DNA of 64,000 nucleotides from Micavibrio sp. UBA6929. Its GTDB lineage: Bacteria > Pseudomonadota > Alphaproteobacteria > Micavibrionales > Micavibrionaceae. Positions within the stretch are counted from its first letter, which is position 1. Each line of letters begins with the position of its first letter. Below the pieces are notes generated by a model. The model did not search any database. It saw only the letters and a program-made list of their open reading frames with translations, and was not told the origin of the DNA. The stretch lies in NCBI GenBank assembly GCA_002448815.1, contig DKAJ01000008.1, positions 13,166 to 77,165 on the forward strand. The letters are read 5' to 3'. Positions 1 through 8,058 of the stretch are shown here, one piece after another. The position numbers were made by a program, and so were the translations under genes.

Positions 1-874
1 TTGTTGTTTGTGCCTGATTAAGGCTGGTGTCGGCAGCGCCGCTTGTGAAGGTCACGTCAAGCGTATTTGTGCCGTCAGAAATTTGCAGAATATCGCCGTT
101 CACAATCGCCGGAGTAGGGCCGTTCGTGTTGTCGACCAAAACATCATCGCCGTTCAGGTCATCTGATGTGTTTGTCGAGAAATGCGCCATAGGGCCAACA
201 ATGCGGCGGAATTCAAAAGTGACATCTTGCGCAAGGCCGTCTGCGTCGTAAATCGTTACGGTTCTTGAGTAGCCTGCATCAACGCCTTCCGAGGCGGGAA
301 GTTGCTGCGGCGTTGAAAAACGATGCGTATCGATTAAGTCGTCTGACGCGTCTAGATTGATGGATGTTTCCACGGCCGTTGTTTCAAAGAATTGCGCTGG
401 ATAGAGGCTGAGATCTACGGGGACGAGAGAGCCTAATCCATCGCCTTGTGTGACGCCGTCTGCATCTGTTGCATAACCGTAGAGCACATATCCTGCGGTG
501 TTGCGCAAAATGCCATCTGGCCCTGCGTCGAATTGGCCAGCGCGCGTATAAAGGAAATCTTCGCTGCCATCAGTGACATTACTGACGATAAAGAAGCCGT
601 TACCTGTCACGGAAAGGTTACTTTCGACGCTGGATTGTTGGATGGCGCCTTGGTCGCGAATACGGCTGACCGTTGTCGCCATAACGCCGCCATTGCTTGC
701 ATTGCGTGATGTGTAGCGGTTTGTTGCATCCGACATAAGATCGCCAAAGGATGTATCGCTGCGCTTATAGCCAATCGTCGTCGTGTTGGCGATATTGTTT
801 GAGATAACCTCTGTCGAGCGACTATGCGCCAGCATGCCAGCAGAGCCCGTGTAAAGGGAGCTAAATAAACTCAT
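1..874 (-). CDS. flgE: Flagellar hook protein FlgE (3' part outside the window)
   Basis: The reverse-strand frame opens with MSLFSSLYTGSAGMLAHS, followed by a VISNNIANTTTIGYKR segment. This is the N-terminal signature of the hook/rod axial family, and the later GNGFFIVSN and TRAGQFD stretches are typical of FlgE-type proteins. FlgE forms the extracellular hook joining rod and filament. The ATG at 874 overlaps the flgD stop (ATGA), and a GGAGG lies just upstream in the end of flgD, so the two genes are translationally coupled. The gene runs off the window after about 291 codons, so its C-terminus cannot be judged. Its position directly after flgD favours FlgE over FlgG or FlgF, which are found elsewhere in the window. 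Confidence 0.9.
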   Translation of the reverse strand, partial: MSLFSSLYTGSAGMLAHSRSTEVISNNIANTTTIGYKRSDTSFGDLMSDATNRYTSRNASNGGVMATTVSRIRDQGAIQQSSVESNLSVTGNGFFIVSNVTDGSEDFLYTRAGQFDAGPDGILRNTAGYVLYGYATDADGVTQGDGLGSLVPVDLSLYPAQFFETTAVETSINLDASDDLIDTHRFSTPQQLPASEGVDAGYSRTVTIYDADGLAQDVTFEFRRIVGPMAHFSTNTSDDLNGDDVLVDNTNGPTPAIVNGDILQISDGTNTLDVTFTSGAADTSLNQAQTT

Positions 875-2238
875 GCGCTGCCTCCTGTGGTTTCGTCCTC
901 TTCAGGGACTTTGACGGATGAAATTTCGCTTAGCGGGATGAGGCGTGTATTACCGATTTCAAGGAAGATCACGCCGTTATCAATTTCCACGCCGGTGACG
1001 CGTCCTGTTGTGCTGGAGGTATAGTCAATGCGCGTATCGTTTGTACTGGTTGCGTTGATTTTGACTGTATATTCGCCAGCAGGCATTTGATCGCCTGTAT
1101 TGGATTTTCCATCCCATACGTAACTATGTGCGCCGTTTGTGCGTTTGCCTTCGTCGGTGAAGACCACGTTGCCGTTTGCATCTTCGATGGTGATATCGAC
1201 GCTTTCGAAGTTATCTTGCAGTGTGTATGAGATATTGGAATCGCCATCACCGCCATAGTTGAGTGTACTGTTTTTGATTGTATTTGTGGCCTTGGCAACC
1301 GCGTCGATGACAAAGGTGTATTGTCCTGCGGCAAAGCCGTCAGCATCCCACGTGTAGCTTTGGTCGCCTGCGCCTGTGTAGACATCATCGGTGAAGACAA
1401 GTTCACCTTGATCGTCATAGACCATGATTTTGGCGCGCTCGGCGTCTTCGGCAAGGCTATAGTCAATGGTCGCTTCGCCGCTGCTGTTGAGGATGAAGCT
1501 GTTGTTTTCGTAGCCAACGTCCAAGCCGACATAGTTGAGGGCGGCGGTTACGTTTTCAGCGTTGCTGCTGTTGATTTTGCTGACCGAGCTGTTGAGGACG
1601 TTGCCCAAGGCCACGGCGCGTTCGCCGACCAATAGATAGATTTGTCCTGATTGCGATTCCACGCCTTGCACCGTGCCGGTCACAACGGTTGTTGCATCAA
1701 TTGCATCACCGTTTGCATCCAATGCATCAATAACAATTTCATATGTGCCGTCCTTGGCAATGCCGCCACCTGTTAGGCGGCCATCCCATGTGACATCATG
1801 TGCGCCAGATAGGGCGTTTACATTTTCTTCGTAGACGATACCGCCTTCCTCGTTATAGATGCGCATGGTTGCGCTAGATGCGCTTTCTGGCAGAGAGTAA
1901 CGCAGCGTTTTTTCAGCGCCATCGAAATAGAATTCAGAGCTGATATAGCTGATATCATTGCCGACATAGCTTTGGGCGTTACTCATGGATTGGCTGAGGC
2001 CTAGAGCGATAAGGCTGTCGAGCTTTTCGTTACTGTTGATTTGTTGTTCGACCTGTGTGAAGGCCACCAATTGGTTGGTGAAATCCGCACTGTCCATAGG
2101 AGACATTGGATCCTGATTTTGCAATTGCACAGTCAACAGCGTCAAGAACTGTGTAAAGTCCTCGGCCAAAGCGGTGCTGGATGCACTGGTTTGGGATTGC
2201 TGATCAATCGCGCTTTGAATTGTAACGTCAGAAACCAT
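871..2238 (-). CDS. flgD: Flagellar hook-cap (hook assembly) protein FlgD, expanded
   Basis: FlgD caps the growing hook and is needed for FlgE assembly. Residues about 25-80 carry the conserved FlgD N-terminal region (FLTLLTVQLQNQDPMSPMDS and FTNQLVAFTQVEQ). The protein is 455 aa, roughly twice the usual 220-240 aa. After the N-terminus come Ig-like units at about 110-175, 255-315 and 333-397, each with a D-x-x-G-x-x-V turn, a WD motif and a G-x-Y-x-x-x-I strand. Tudor-like stretches follow at about 186-222 and 410-443. The repeated YVGNDISY and YVGLDVGY (about 91 and 236) mark the start of two copies of the FlgD core, the second with an extra Ig unit. It sits between fliK and flgE, as is usual. 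Confidence 0.92.
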   Translation of the reverse strand: MVSDVTIQSAIDQQSQTSASSTALAEDFTQFLTLLTVQLQNQDPMSPMDSADFTNQLVAFTQVEQQINSNEKLDSLIALGLSQSMSNAQSYVGNDISYISSEFYFDGAEKTLRYSLPESASSATMRIYNEEGGIVYEENVNALSGAHDVTWDGRLTGGGIAKDGTYEIVIDALDANGDAIDATTVVTGTVQGVESQSGQIYLLVGERAVALGNVLNSSVSKINSSNAENVTAALNYVGLDVGYENNSFILNSSGEATIDYSLAEDAERAKIMVYDDQGELVFTDDVYTGAGDQSYTWDADGFAAGQYTFVIDAVAKATNTIKNSTLNYGGDGDSNISYTLQDNFESVDITIEDANGNVVFTDEGKRTNGAHSYVWDGKSNTGDQMPAGEYTVKINATSTNDTRIDYTSSTTGRVTGVEIDNGVIFLEIGNTRLIPLSEISSVKVPEEDETTGGSA

Positions 2239-2253
2239 TGTTCTTTACTTCCT

Positions 2254-4005
2254 TTAAACCAAGATGCTGTAGTGTGTGTGACCTGTGTCGGGGTCGACTA
2301 CCCAGTTCATGGTTGTTTCGATTATCATTTCATCATCGCCGCTTGCGTTGCTTTCGCCGCGGCCCGCTTGATTGCGGGAGCCATCATGGCGCCCATCTTG
2401 CGAGAATTGCTGATTGTCGTCGGCTAGGACGAATTCCAGATTGCCTTCGGCTTCTAGGCCGCTTTCTTGTAGTGCGCGCTCAAGGGCTTGTGAATCGCGC
2501 TGAAGCATCATGTGTGCCTCTGGCTTTTCAGAGATGATTGTCGCCTGCATTTTGCTGTCTTTGCCGAATTGCATGCGAATTTCGATGCGGCCAAGCTCGG
2601 GCGGATCTAATTGCAATGTGATGCCTTTATTCTCGCCGCTGGCTGCACCTTTGGTGAGGGTGGCTGCAACCATCGAGGTTGAGGGATGACCTTGCGCGGC
2701 GTGGCGCGATTGCAGGGTTAGGTTGACCAGATCACCGCTGCTGGCGGCTTGGCTGGCGCCTGTTGTTGTGGTCAGCCCCATGTTGAACAGGGTTTCGTTA
2801 TCCCAGCCAAAGCCTGTCACAAGGCTTCCTTCGCCAAAGATTTGGCCGCTAAGCGCGCCGAGTGTGGCCTGAGCCGCGTCATTGCCGTTTGCTGCGGCAT
2901 TGCTTGGCGTTGCGGCGCTGGCGGCGTTATTGTTTGTTTGCAGCGGCGTGTACCCAGTTTGATCGCCAGCCTTTAATTTTGAAGCGTTTTTCAATAGGGC
3001 GCTGAACTTATCGGTTGACGATTGGATGTCGAGCAAGTCATCAAAGGCGCCGCCTGCAAGAGGGTTTTCTGCGGTGTCTGTGCCTGACGCGTTTGTTGTT
3101 GCGTTATTGGCGTTGGTCGCAGGGTTTTGCAGCAGATTATTTAACTGTCCTTTGATATTTTGCTGGTCGCCGGCCTGTCCATTAATGGCGGCATCGGCAA
3201 TGTTGATACCGTTCGCGCCTTGGGTGAAGGGCAGGGTTTTGATGAATGTAAGGTCATCAACTTTACCACCATTGGCAAGCTGTTGTGGCGGTACAAGGCT
3301 GACGACGACGAAGCTGAACCCTTCTGGTGGTTGGGGCAGGTCGCCATTTTCAATAGCGGCGCTGATGTCTTGGTCTAACTGTGTCATTTGCTCAGGCGTG
3401 AGGTTAAAGAAAATGCCTGGTGCTTCGGATTGTTCTTGCAAGTTCTCGATCTTTGCTGTCAGGCGTTCAAGCAAGCCAGCCTCTGTGCCTAGATCTGTGC
3501 CATCAATGAGTAAGATGTCATTGATGTTTTTCACAGTGTTTTCACTGTTTTGCGCCGAGGATGCAGTGACAGTAAGGGTTGTTTCTGTTGTTACAGTTTC
3601 CCCAGTCTTTGTGATGTCGGCGCTGTCTGTATTTAATGAGGCGCTGATGGCTTGTTTTAGTGCATCAAGAGCGCTTTGTGCATCTGAAACATTCTGGCCT
3701 TGCAGGGCAGGGATCAGGTTTTGAATGTCGCCGGATTGCAGATCTTGCAGTGTGATGGCCTCACCATTGTCGTTCAGCGCGGCGAGTTGTTCGGCAGATA
3801 GGCCCGTTTCAGCCAGCATGTTTTCAATGCTTTGCTCGGCCTTTGTGCCTGTTGCCTGCGTTTGTGTTTGCACGGCCATCAGGTCGGCGAATAGGGCGCC
3901 AAATACACCTGTGGTGTTGCCTGCCGCAACGGCAGAAGCGGCGGTTTGCGTGCCTGAGCCTTGTTGGCCTTGGGGCTGAACAGTTTGGATTGTTGTTGTA
4001 TCCAT
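2254..4005 (-). CDS. fliK: Flagellar hook-length control protein FliK
   Basis: FliK is a secreted ruler that triggers the export switch at FlhB when the hook reaches its mature length. The 583-aa protein has a long, Ala/Gln/Asn/Thr-rich, low-complexity N-terminal two-thirds. Its conserved C-terminal domain (last ~120 residues) contains LQLDPPELGRIEIRMQF followed by a segment with LQRDSQALERALQESGLE, the hallmark of the FliK C-terminal (Flg_hook) domain. Starting at ATG 4005, it ends 15 bp before flgD on the same strand, consistent with one fliK-flgD-flgE unit. The length is ordinary for the family, and the low-complexity part should diverge fast. Confidence 0.92.
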   Translation of the reverse strand: MDTTTIQTVQPQGQQGSGTQTAASAVAAGNTTGVFGALFADLMAVQTQTQATGTKAEQSIENMLAETGLSAEQLAALNDNGEAITLQDLQSGDIQNLIPALQGQNVSDAQSALDALKQAISASLNTDSADITKTGETVTTETTLTVTASSAQNSENTVKNINDILLIDGTDLGTEAGLLERLTAKIENLQEQSEAPGIFFNLTPEQMTQLDQDISAAIENGDLPQPPEGFSFVVVSLVPPQQLANGGKVDDLTFIKTLPFTQGANGINIADAAINGQAGDQQNIKGQLNNLLQNPATNANNATTNASGTDTAENPLAGGAFDDLLDIQSSTDKFSALLKNASKLKAGDQTGYTPLQTNNNAASAATPSNAAANGNDAAQATLGALSGQIFGEGSLVTGFGWDNETLFNMGLTTTTGASQAASSGDLVNLTLQSRHAAQGHPSTSMVAATLTKGAASGENKGITLQLDPPELGRIEIRMQFGKDSKMQATIISEKPEAHMMLQRDSQALERALQESGLEAEGNLEFVLADDNQQFSQDGRHDGSRNQAGRGESNASGDDEMIIETTMNWVVDPDTGHTHYSILV

Positions 4006-4043
4006 GGTGATGCTCTCTTTACGTTTTGTCTTTCGTCTTAGCC

Positions 4044-4511
4044 TTACGCAGTTTCATTAATGCCAACGGACATGTTGCGGTTGCTGACGCTTTGCGCCTG
4101 TCCACTTGCGGAATATCCGATGCTTGATCGTTTTTGCACGGCGTCTTTCGCCGCGTTGCGAATGGTTTCGCCTAAGCGCTGGGTCGTGCGCTGCATGCGC
4201 TCGAGCAGGTTTTTGTTTTTGTGTGCCAGCGCGGCAAAATTTTCCTGCATGTCGCGCAGTGTTTGTTTTGTTGCTTCGGTAACTGTGCCCATTTCTGCGC
4301 GGCGTTTTACCATTTGTGCGATGCCTTGTTCATATTTGCGCGCGGCAGACATTTTCTGATCTTGCAGGGCATTAAATGTGACGGTGTCAGTTTTTTCCAA
4401 GGCCTCTGTTTCGCGTTCGTAGATGGCTTGCAGGTCATTGATGATGACGATCATTTCCTCTGCGGCCTTCTGCGGCGAATTTGGCAATTTGATGTTTGCG
4501 TGGCTTGTCAT
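4044..4511 (-). CDS. FlgN-like flagellar protein (second of a tandem pair)
   Basis: This 155-aa, probably all-helical cytoplasmic protein has long heptad-like stretches (about residues 15-120) and no signal peptide. Size, helix content, the N-terminal pattern of a helix with E-x-E-A-L followed by a K-M/Y segment, and position next to flgJ/fliK fit the FlgN family of export chaperones for FlgK/FlgL. Direct similarity is only suggestive. It lies 3 bp after the neighbouring 154-aa gene, which has the same architecture (L-x-x-x-E-S/T-E-A-L near residue 35-40 and then Q-D-E/Q-K), so the two look like paralogues. The C-terminus is Ser/Asn-rich and probably disordered. Confidence 0.55.
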   Translation of the reverse strand: MTSHANIKLPNSPQKAAEEMIVIINDLQAIYERETEALEKTDTVTFNALQDQKMSAARKYEQGIAQMVKRRAEMGTVTEATKQTLRDMQENFAALAHKNKNLLERMQRTTQRLGETIRNAAKDAVQKRSSIGYSASGQAQSVSNRNMSVGINETA

Positions 4512-4514
4512 GGT

Positions 4515-4979
4515 TTAAGCTCCTGCTGGGGTTTCGATGTTGTTGTTTGCGCCTGTTTGTGACGGCAATGGTGCGCGTTTCAGGCGTGCGCTGCGGGCGT
4601 ATTCTTGTGCAGTCATCAGGCCGTGGCTGACGACATGTTCGGCCTTTTGTTTGATCTGGTCGATCAAGGCGTTATTGTCATTTGTGCGAACGCTTAGCTC
4701 GTCCTGGATGGTTTCAAGGCGCGTTAACTGATTGCGGTTAATGCGGCGGAACACATTGATGCGGTTGCGGAAATCTTGTGAGGCATCCAAATAGCGCAGG
4801 CTTAGCGCTTCTTTTTCATCTTGGATGATGGCAAACGACAGCATGTCTTGCTGGATTAACGCCTGCGACTCTTGCTCGGCAAGGTCGAGGAGTGACTGAG
4901 AGATCTTGCAAAGATTGTTCAATGCATTTTCCGGTGTCAGCGTTGTTGGGTCGATTGCGTTACTCACGTTGTTTGTCAT
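4515..4979 (-). CDS. FlgN-like flagellar protein (first of a tandem pair)
   Basis: This 154-aa protein is predicted helical and soluble. It has a LLDLAEQESQALIQQDM segment followed by IIQDEKEALSLRY, which resembles the FlgN pattern in which a helix bearing acidic and leucine residues is followed by a K-rich second helix. It sits between flgJ (13 bp away) and a second protein of the same build, in an operon flgI-flgJ-flgN-like-flgN-like-fliK. A role as an export chaperone for hook-associated proteins is inferred from context and general form, not from a diagnostic motif. Confidence 0.55.
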   Translation of the reverse strand: MTNNVSNAIDPTTLTPENALNNLCKISQSLLDLAEQESQALIQQDMLSFAIIQDEKEALSLRYLDASQDFRNRINVFRRINRNQLTRLETIQDELSVRTNDNNALIDQIKQKAEHVVSHGLMTAQEYARSARLKRAPLPSQTGANNNIETPAGA

Positions 4980-4992
4980 GTGCAGTGCTCCT

Positions 4993-5418
4993 CTAGTTAT
5001 TTGCTTTTGTTATCGTTGTTGTTGTCTCAGTGTCGTCATTTGCAGGCGCGATTGGCGTGAGGCTGGTGCCTGATGCTTCTTCTTGCATGCGGATCATTTC
5101 CCGTTTGATATGACTGGAAAGACCGATCGTTTCTGTCCTTGCAATTTCCTTGCCATACTCTTGGATCAGCATGCCGCGAAAGACTTCTTCGCCTTTGCCG
5201 CCGCCAAATGGCGCTTCGGTGCTGAGGCCGTCGAACATTGGTTTCATCATTTCTGCGACGAAGACGGCTTCGAATTCTGTTGCTGTTGCGTCAATATCTT
5301 CCAGCATCTGGGCATTTTTTGCCGTGATGTTGTGTGCGGCCTGGGCAGAACGTGCCTGATCTTGGCGTGCCTGCAGAAGGCTGATCGATGATGAAGTGGG
5401 GCCGAAAAGTTCGTTCAT
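4993..5418 (-). CDS. flgJ: Rod-binding protein FlgJ, muramidase-less form
   Basis: The 141-aa product matches the N-terminal rod-binding domain of FlgJ: FEAVFVAEMMKPMF at about residues 48-61, then GGGKGEEVFRGMLIQEYGKE and a C-terminal helix with IKREMIRMQ. There is no peptidoglycan hydrolase domain, which is normal in alphaproteobacteria, where this short form is also called FlgJ/CheL-like. It acts as a scaffold or cap for rod assembly in the periplasm. The gene starts one base after the flgI stop, so it is co-transcribed and probably coupled with flgI. Confidence 0.88.
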   Translation of the reverse strand: MNELFGPTSSSISLLQARQDQARSAQAAHNITAKNAQMLEDIDATATEFEAVFVAEMMKPMFDGLSTEAPFGGGKGEEVFRGMLIQEYGKEIARTETIGLSSHIKREMIRMQEEASGTSLTPIAPANDDTETTTTITKANN

Positions 5419-5419
5419 C

Positions 5420-6694
5420 TTACATTACCTCGATATCTGCTTGCAGGGCGCCAGCGGCTTTTACAGCTTGTAAAATCGTGATGATGTCCTGTGGTTTCAT
5501 GCCTAGGCGGTTTAGGCCAGTGACAAGCTCTTGAAGGCTGACGCCGGTTTCAAGCTCGGCAAGGCGCACGTCTGTGCTTTGGTTCACGTTTAGGTTTGTG
5601 CGTGGCACAGTTACGGTTTCACCGACCGAGGCAAATGGGTTAGGCTGCGATACTTGTGCGGCTTCGTTGATTTGTACGGTCAGGTTGCCTTGTGCGATGG
5701 CAACATTGCTGATGCGCACTTCTGATCCGATCACGATGACGCCAGAGCGTTCGCTGATGACAACGCGGGCAGGTTGATCAGGTTGCACGGGCAGTTGTTC
5801 GATATCAGTGATCAGGTCTACGATCGTGCCGGCATAATTTGCCGGGCGGCGCAAGACGATACTGGCCGAGTTTTCAGGATCTGCAACATTCACATTGGTA
5901 TAGCCATTAATCGCAGTCGCAATGCGGCGCGCAGTTGTGAAATCTGGGTTTTTCAGGGCTAGGCGTACTTCTTGAAGTTCTTCGAGTGTGAAGTCGATTT
6001 CGCGTTCAACGATTGCGCCACTGGCGATGCGGCCAGATGTTGGGATGTTTTGCGTCAGCGTTCCTGCGTCACCAGATACGGAGAAGCCAGAGATGCTGAC
6101 CTCGCCTTGGGCAACGGCGTAAACTTCGCCATCAGCGGCAAGAAGCGGCGTTACCAAAAGTGTCCCGCCTTGAAGGCTGGTGGAATCGCCAAGGGCAGAG
6201 ATGCTGACATCAATGCGTGATCCTTGATTGGAAAATGGTGGCAAGGACGCGGTGACCATAACGGCGGCAACGTTGCCCGTGTTTAAATTTTGTCCGCGGA
6301 CGCTGACGCCCAGGCGGTCAAGCATTGAAATAAGGCTTTCTTGTGTGAAGGGTGCGTTATTCAAACTATCGCCCGTGCCGTTGAGGCCCACGACAAGGCC
6401 GTATCCGATGAGTTGGTTGTCACGAACGCCTTCGATATTCACGATATCCTTGATGCGGGAGGTCTTCGCCTGAGCAGGGAGAGAGAAGAGGAGAGATGAT
6501 GCGGCGAAGACCCCACCAGCGAGGAGCGCTAGCGAGAGCGTTTTGAGGTGATCTTTTGTGTGTTCTTTATTTGGCGTGTTGTTTTCTGATGCACGCAAAG
6601 CATCAAAGCGCGTATAGAGATTGTCGCGGCCTTTATTATCGGCGGCGTGATCATTTTGTGCCTTGTTTTTCAAAAATGTCATAAAACTACGCAT
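5420..6694 (-). CDS. flgI: Flagellar P-ring protein FlgI
   Basis: FlgI subunits form the periplasmic P-ring around the rod. The mature part is clear from SRIKDIVNIEGVRDNQLIGY, GLVVGLNGTGD and the C-terminal GMKPQDIITILQAVKAAGAL. The signal peptide is unusual: a charged region of about 50 residues (many Lys, Asn and Asp) precedes the hydrophobic core LALLAGGVFAASSLLFSLP, with cleavage after AQA near residue 76. The ATG at 6694 is preceded by an AAGGA-type ribosome site. The only other Met before the core (residue 5) has none, so the long form appears real. A sigma-54 promoter lies 33 bp upstream, and fliX is divergent, as in Caulobacter. Confidence 0.93.
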   Translation of the reverse strand: MRSFMTFLKNKAQNDHAADNKGRDNLYTRFDALRASENNTPNKEHTKDHLKTLSLALLAGGVFAASSLLFSLPAQAKTSRIKDIVNIEGVRDNQLIGYGLVVGLNGTGDSLNNAPFTQESLISMLDRLGVSVRGQNLNTGNVAAVMVTASLPPFSNQGSRIDVSISALGDSTSLQGGTLLVTPLLAADGEVYAVAQGEVSISGFSVSGDAGTLTQNIPTSGRIASGAIVEREIDFTLEELQEVRLALKNPDFTTARRIATAINGYTNVNVADPENSASIVLRRPANYAGTIVDLITDIEQLPVQPDQPARVVISERSGVIVIGSEVRISNVAIAQGNLTVQINEAAQVSQPNPFASVGETVTVPRTNLNVNQSTDVRLAELETGVSLQELVTGLNRLGMKPQDIITILQAVKAAGALQADIEVM

Positions 6695-6726
6695 GGTTTA
6701 TTTTTCCTTTTCTTCGCAGTTATCAA

Positions 6727-6742
6727 TGCATGTGGCGTGCCA
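6727..6742 (-). promoter_or_regulatory. Sigma-54 promoter of flgI
   Basis: On the minus strand the 16-mer TGGCACGCCACATGCA has the invariant GG and GC elements with exactly ten bases between them, and a full TGGCACG -24 box. The expected start site is near 6717, about 23 bp before the flgI ATG. It is almost identical to the site before flgF. An enhancer-binding protein such as FlbD would be needed; that gene is not in the window. Confidence 0.8.
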
Positions 6743-6957
6743 GTTTTTATGTGTGATGTATAAAGTGTTTTAAAACAATGGTTTGAGAGTGTTTTTGGCG
6801 TGTGGTTTTGTGGTGTTTTTTACGGTTTTTGATGTCAGTAACGCATGTCATTTTGGGCAGAAATATCGCGGCAGGAAATTTTTGCCGTGAGAGAACAGAC
6901 TTTAAGTGTGGGCGGGGCTGTGCTACATCTAAAGGGGAGTGATAAAGGGATTATGCC

Positions 6958-7428
6958 ATGAAAATTAAAGGACCAGGGTCGAGTAAAGAAACAGGGAAGA
7001 CGTCTAAAACGTCGAAGAAGCCATCCGCGCAAGGTGATGCCAGTGTTGCAGCCTTTGGCAGTTTGATTGCTTCAGCATCAGCAGAGCAGGCGGAGACAAC
7101 GCAGCAATCCGGTAATGCGAGCTCGATTGCGCAGATTGATGTGCTTTTGATGGCGCAAGAGGCGGATGATCCAACGCAGGGCAAGGCCCGCCAGCGCATG
7201 AAAAAACGTTCGCACAAGATTTTAGATGCGCTTGAGGCTGTGCGCATTAAGATGTTAAGCGGTCAATTAACCGTGGGGGATATGATCAATATGGCGGATG
7301 TGGTGGCAGAACATCGCGAGCGCATAGATGACCCTGAATTAACGGCACTGATGGATGAGGTTGACCTGCGCGCGCAGGTAGAGCTTGCGAAATTGCGCGT
7401 TGCGATTGATAAGCGCGATGCAAAATAA
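6958..7428 (+). CDS. fliX: Flagellar assembly regulator FliX
   Basis: FliX couples completion of early flagellar structures to the activity of the sigma-54 activator FlbD in alphaproteobacteria. The product is 156 aa: a Lys/Ser/Gly-rich N-terminus (about 1-35) and then a helical half (about 60-155) with LDALEAVRIKMLSGQLTVGD and LDEVDLRAQVELAKL-type helices (MDEVDLRAQVELAKL here). The divergent arrangement with flgI is the same as described for Caulobacter. A weak GG-N10-GC match (6909-6924) and an imperfect CGGCA/TGCCG inverted repeat lie upstream, but I do not regard either as proven. No frame damage is visible. Confidence 0.8.
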   Translation: MKIKGPGSSKETGKTSKTSKKPSAQGDASVAAFGSLIASASAEQAETTQQSGNASSIAQIDVLLMAQEADDPTQGKARQRMKKRSHKILDALEAVRIKMLSGQLTVGDMINMADVVAEHRERIDDPELTALMDEVDLRAQVELAKLRVAIDKRDAK

Positions 7429-7546
7429 ATGTGTATAATAAACAGGTAACTAGACGAAGGAATGTGTTTTTTATTGCGCTTTGATTGATGCGCGCTTATA
7501 TTCCCTCAGGCTGAATTTTAACTTAGAATAAGGATGCGGTGACCAG

Positions 7547-7981
7547 ATGTCCAATCCCAAAAGCGTAATTGTTCCTCCAGATTATGATCCAGAAAATGAT
7601 AAGGGTGAGTTTATGAACCCTGTGATGCTGGAGTATTTTCGTTTGAAATTGCTAAGCTGGAAAAATGAACTGATTAAAGAATCAGAAGAAACTATTCACA
7701 ACACATTGCAAACAACTGAGTTGCAAAAGCCTGACATTGCGGACCGCGCATCGGCGGAAACTGATCACGCGCTTGAGCTGCGTACACGTGACCGCGAGCG
7801 CAAATTGATTAAGAAGATTAATCAGGCGCTGGAGCGCGTTGAAGACGGTGAATATGGTTACTGTGAAGAAACTGGTGAGCCTATTTCTATCGCACGATTG
7901 AAGGCGCGCCCGAATGCGACCATGACATTAGAAGCGCAAGAGCTTCATGAGCGTATGGAAAAAACGCACCGCGACGATTAA
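7547..7981 (+). CDS. dksA: RNA polymerase-binding transcription factor DksA, cysteine-poor type
   Basis: DksA enters the secondary channel of RNA polymerase and works with ppGpp. The 144-aa protein has the coiled-coil region (about 30-100, including KLIKKINQALERVEDGEYGY) and the C-terminal finger CEETGEPISIARLKARPNA. Only the first of the four zinc-binding cysteines of enterobacterial DksA is present; the others are replaced (T, T and A/E positions), as known for several alphaproteobacterial DksAs and for Pseudomonas DksA2. The acidic tip Asp pair of the coiled coil appears as DRASAETDHA. It is flanked by flagellar genes and ends in a good terminator at 8009-8042. Confidence 0.9.
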   Translation: MSNPKSVIVPPDYDPENDKGEFMNPVMLEYFRLKLLSWKNELIKESEETIHNTLQTTELQKPDIADRASAETDHALELRTRDRERKLIKKINQALERVEDGEYGYCEETGEPISIARLKARPNATMTLEAQELHERMEKTHRDD

Positions 7982-8008
7982 TCGCTTTTACGTTTATCAT
8001 TCCTATAA

Positions 8009-8042
8009 AAAAGCCCGCCATGATTGACGGGCTTTTCTTTTG
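8009..8042. terminator. Bidirectional Rho-independent terminator between dksA and flgH
   Basis: An AAAAGCCCGCC arm and a GACGGGCTTTT arm form a stem (one mismatch) around a short ATGATT loop. It is followed by a T-rich run on the plus strand and preceded by A residues that serve as the T run on the minus strand. It lies between the convergent dksA and flgH stop codons. Confidence 0.85.
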
Positions 8043-8058
8043 AGGGGTGTCTTTATAA

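Noticed and set aside
969..1532. 187-codon frame inside flgD on the same strand
   Set aside because: A shadow of the repetitive flgD sequence with Thr/Ser/Lys bias and no start context.
6909..6924. GG-N10-GC (TGGG...TGCT) upstream of fliX as a fifth sigma-54 promoter
   Set aside because: The -24 box lacks CAC and the region is G-rich, so the match is too weak; kept only as a remark.
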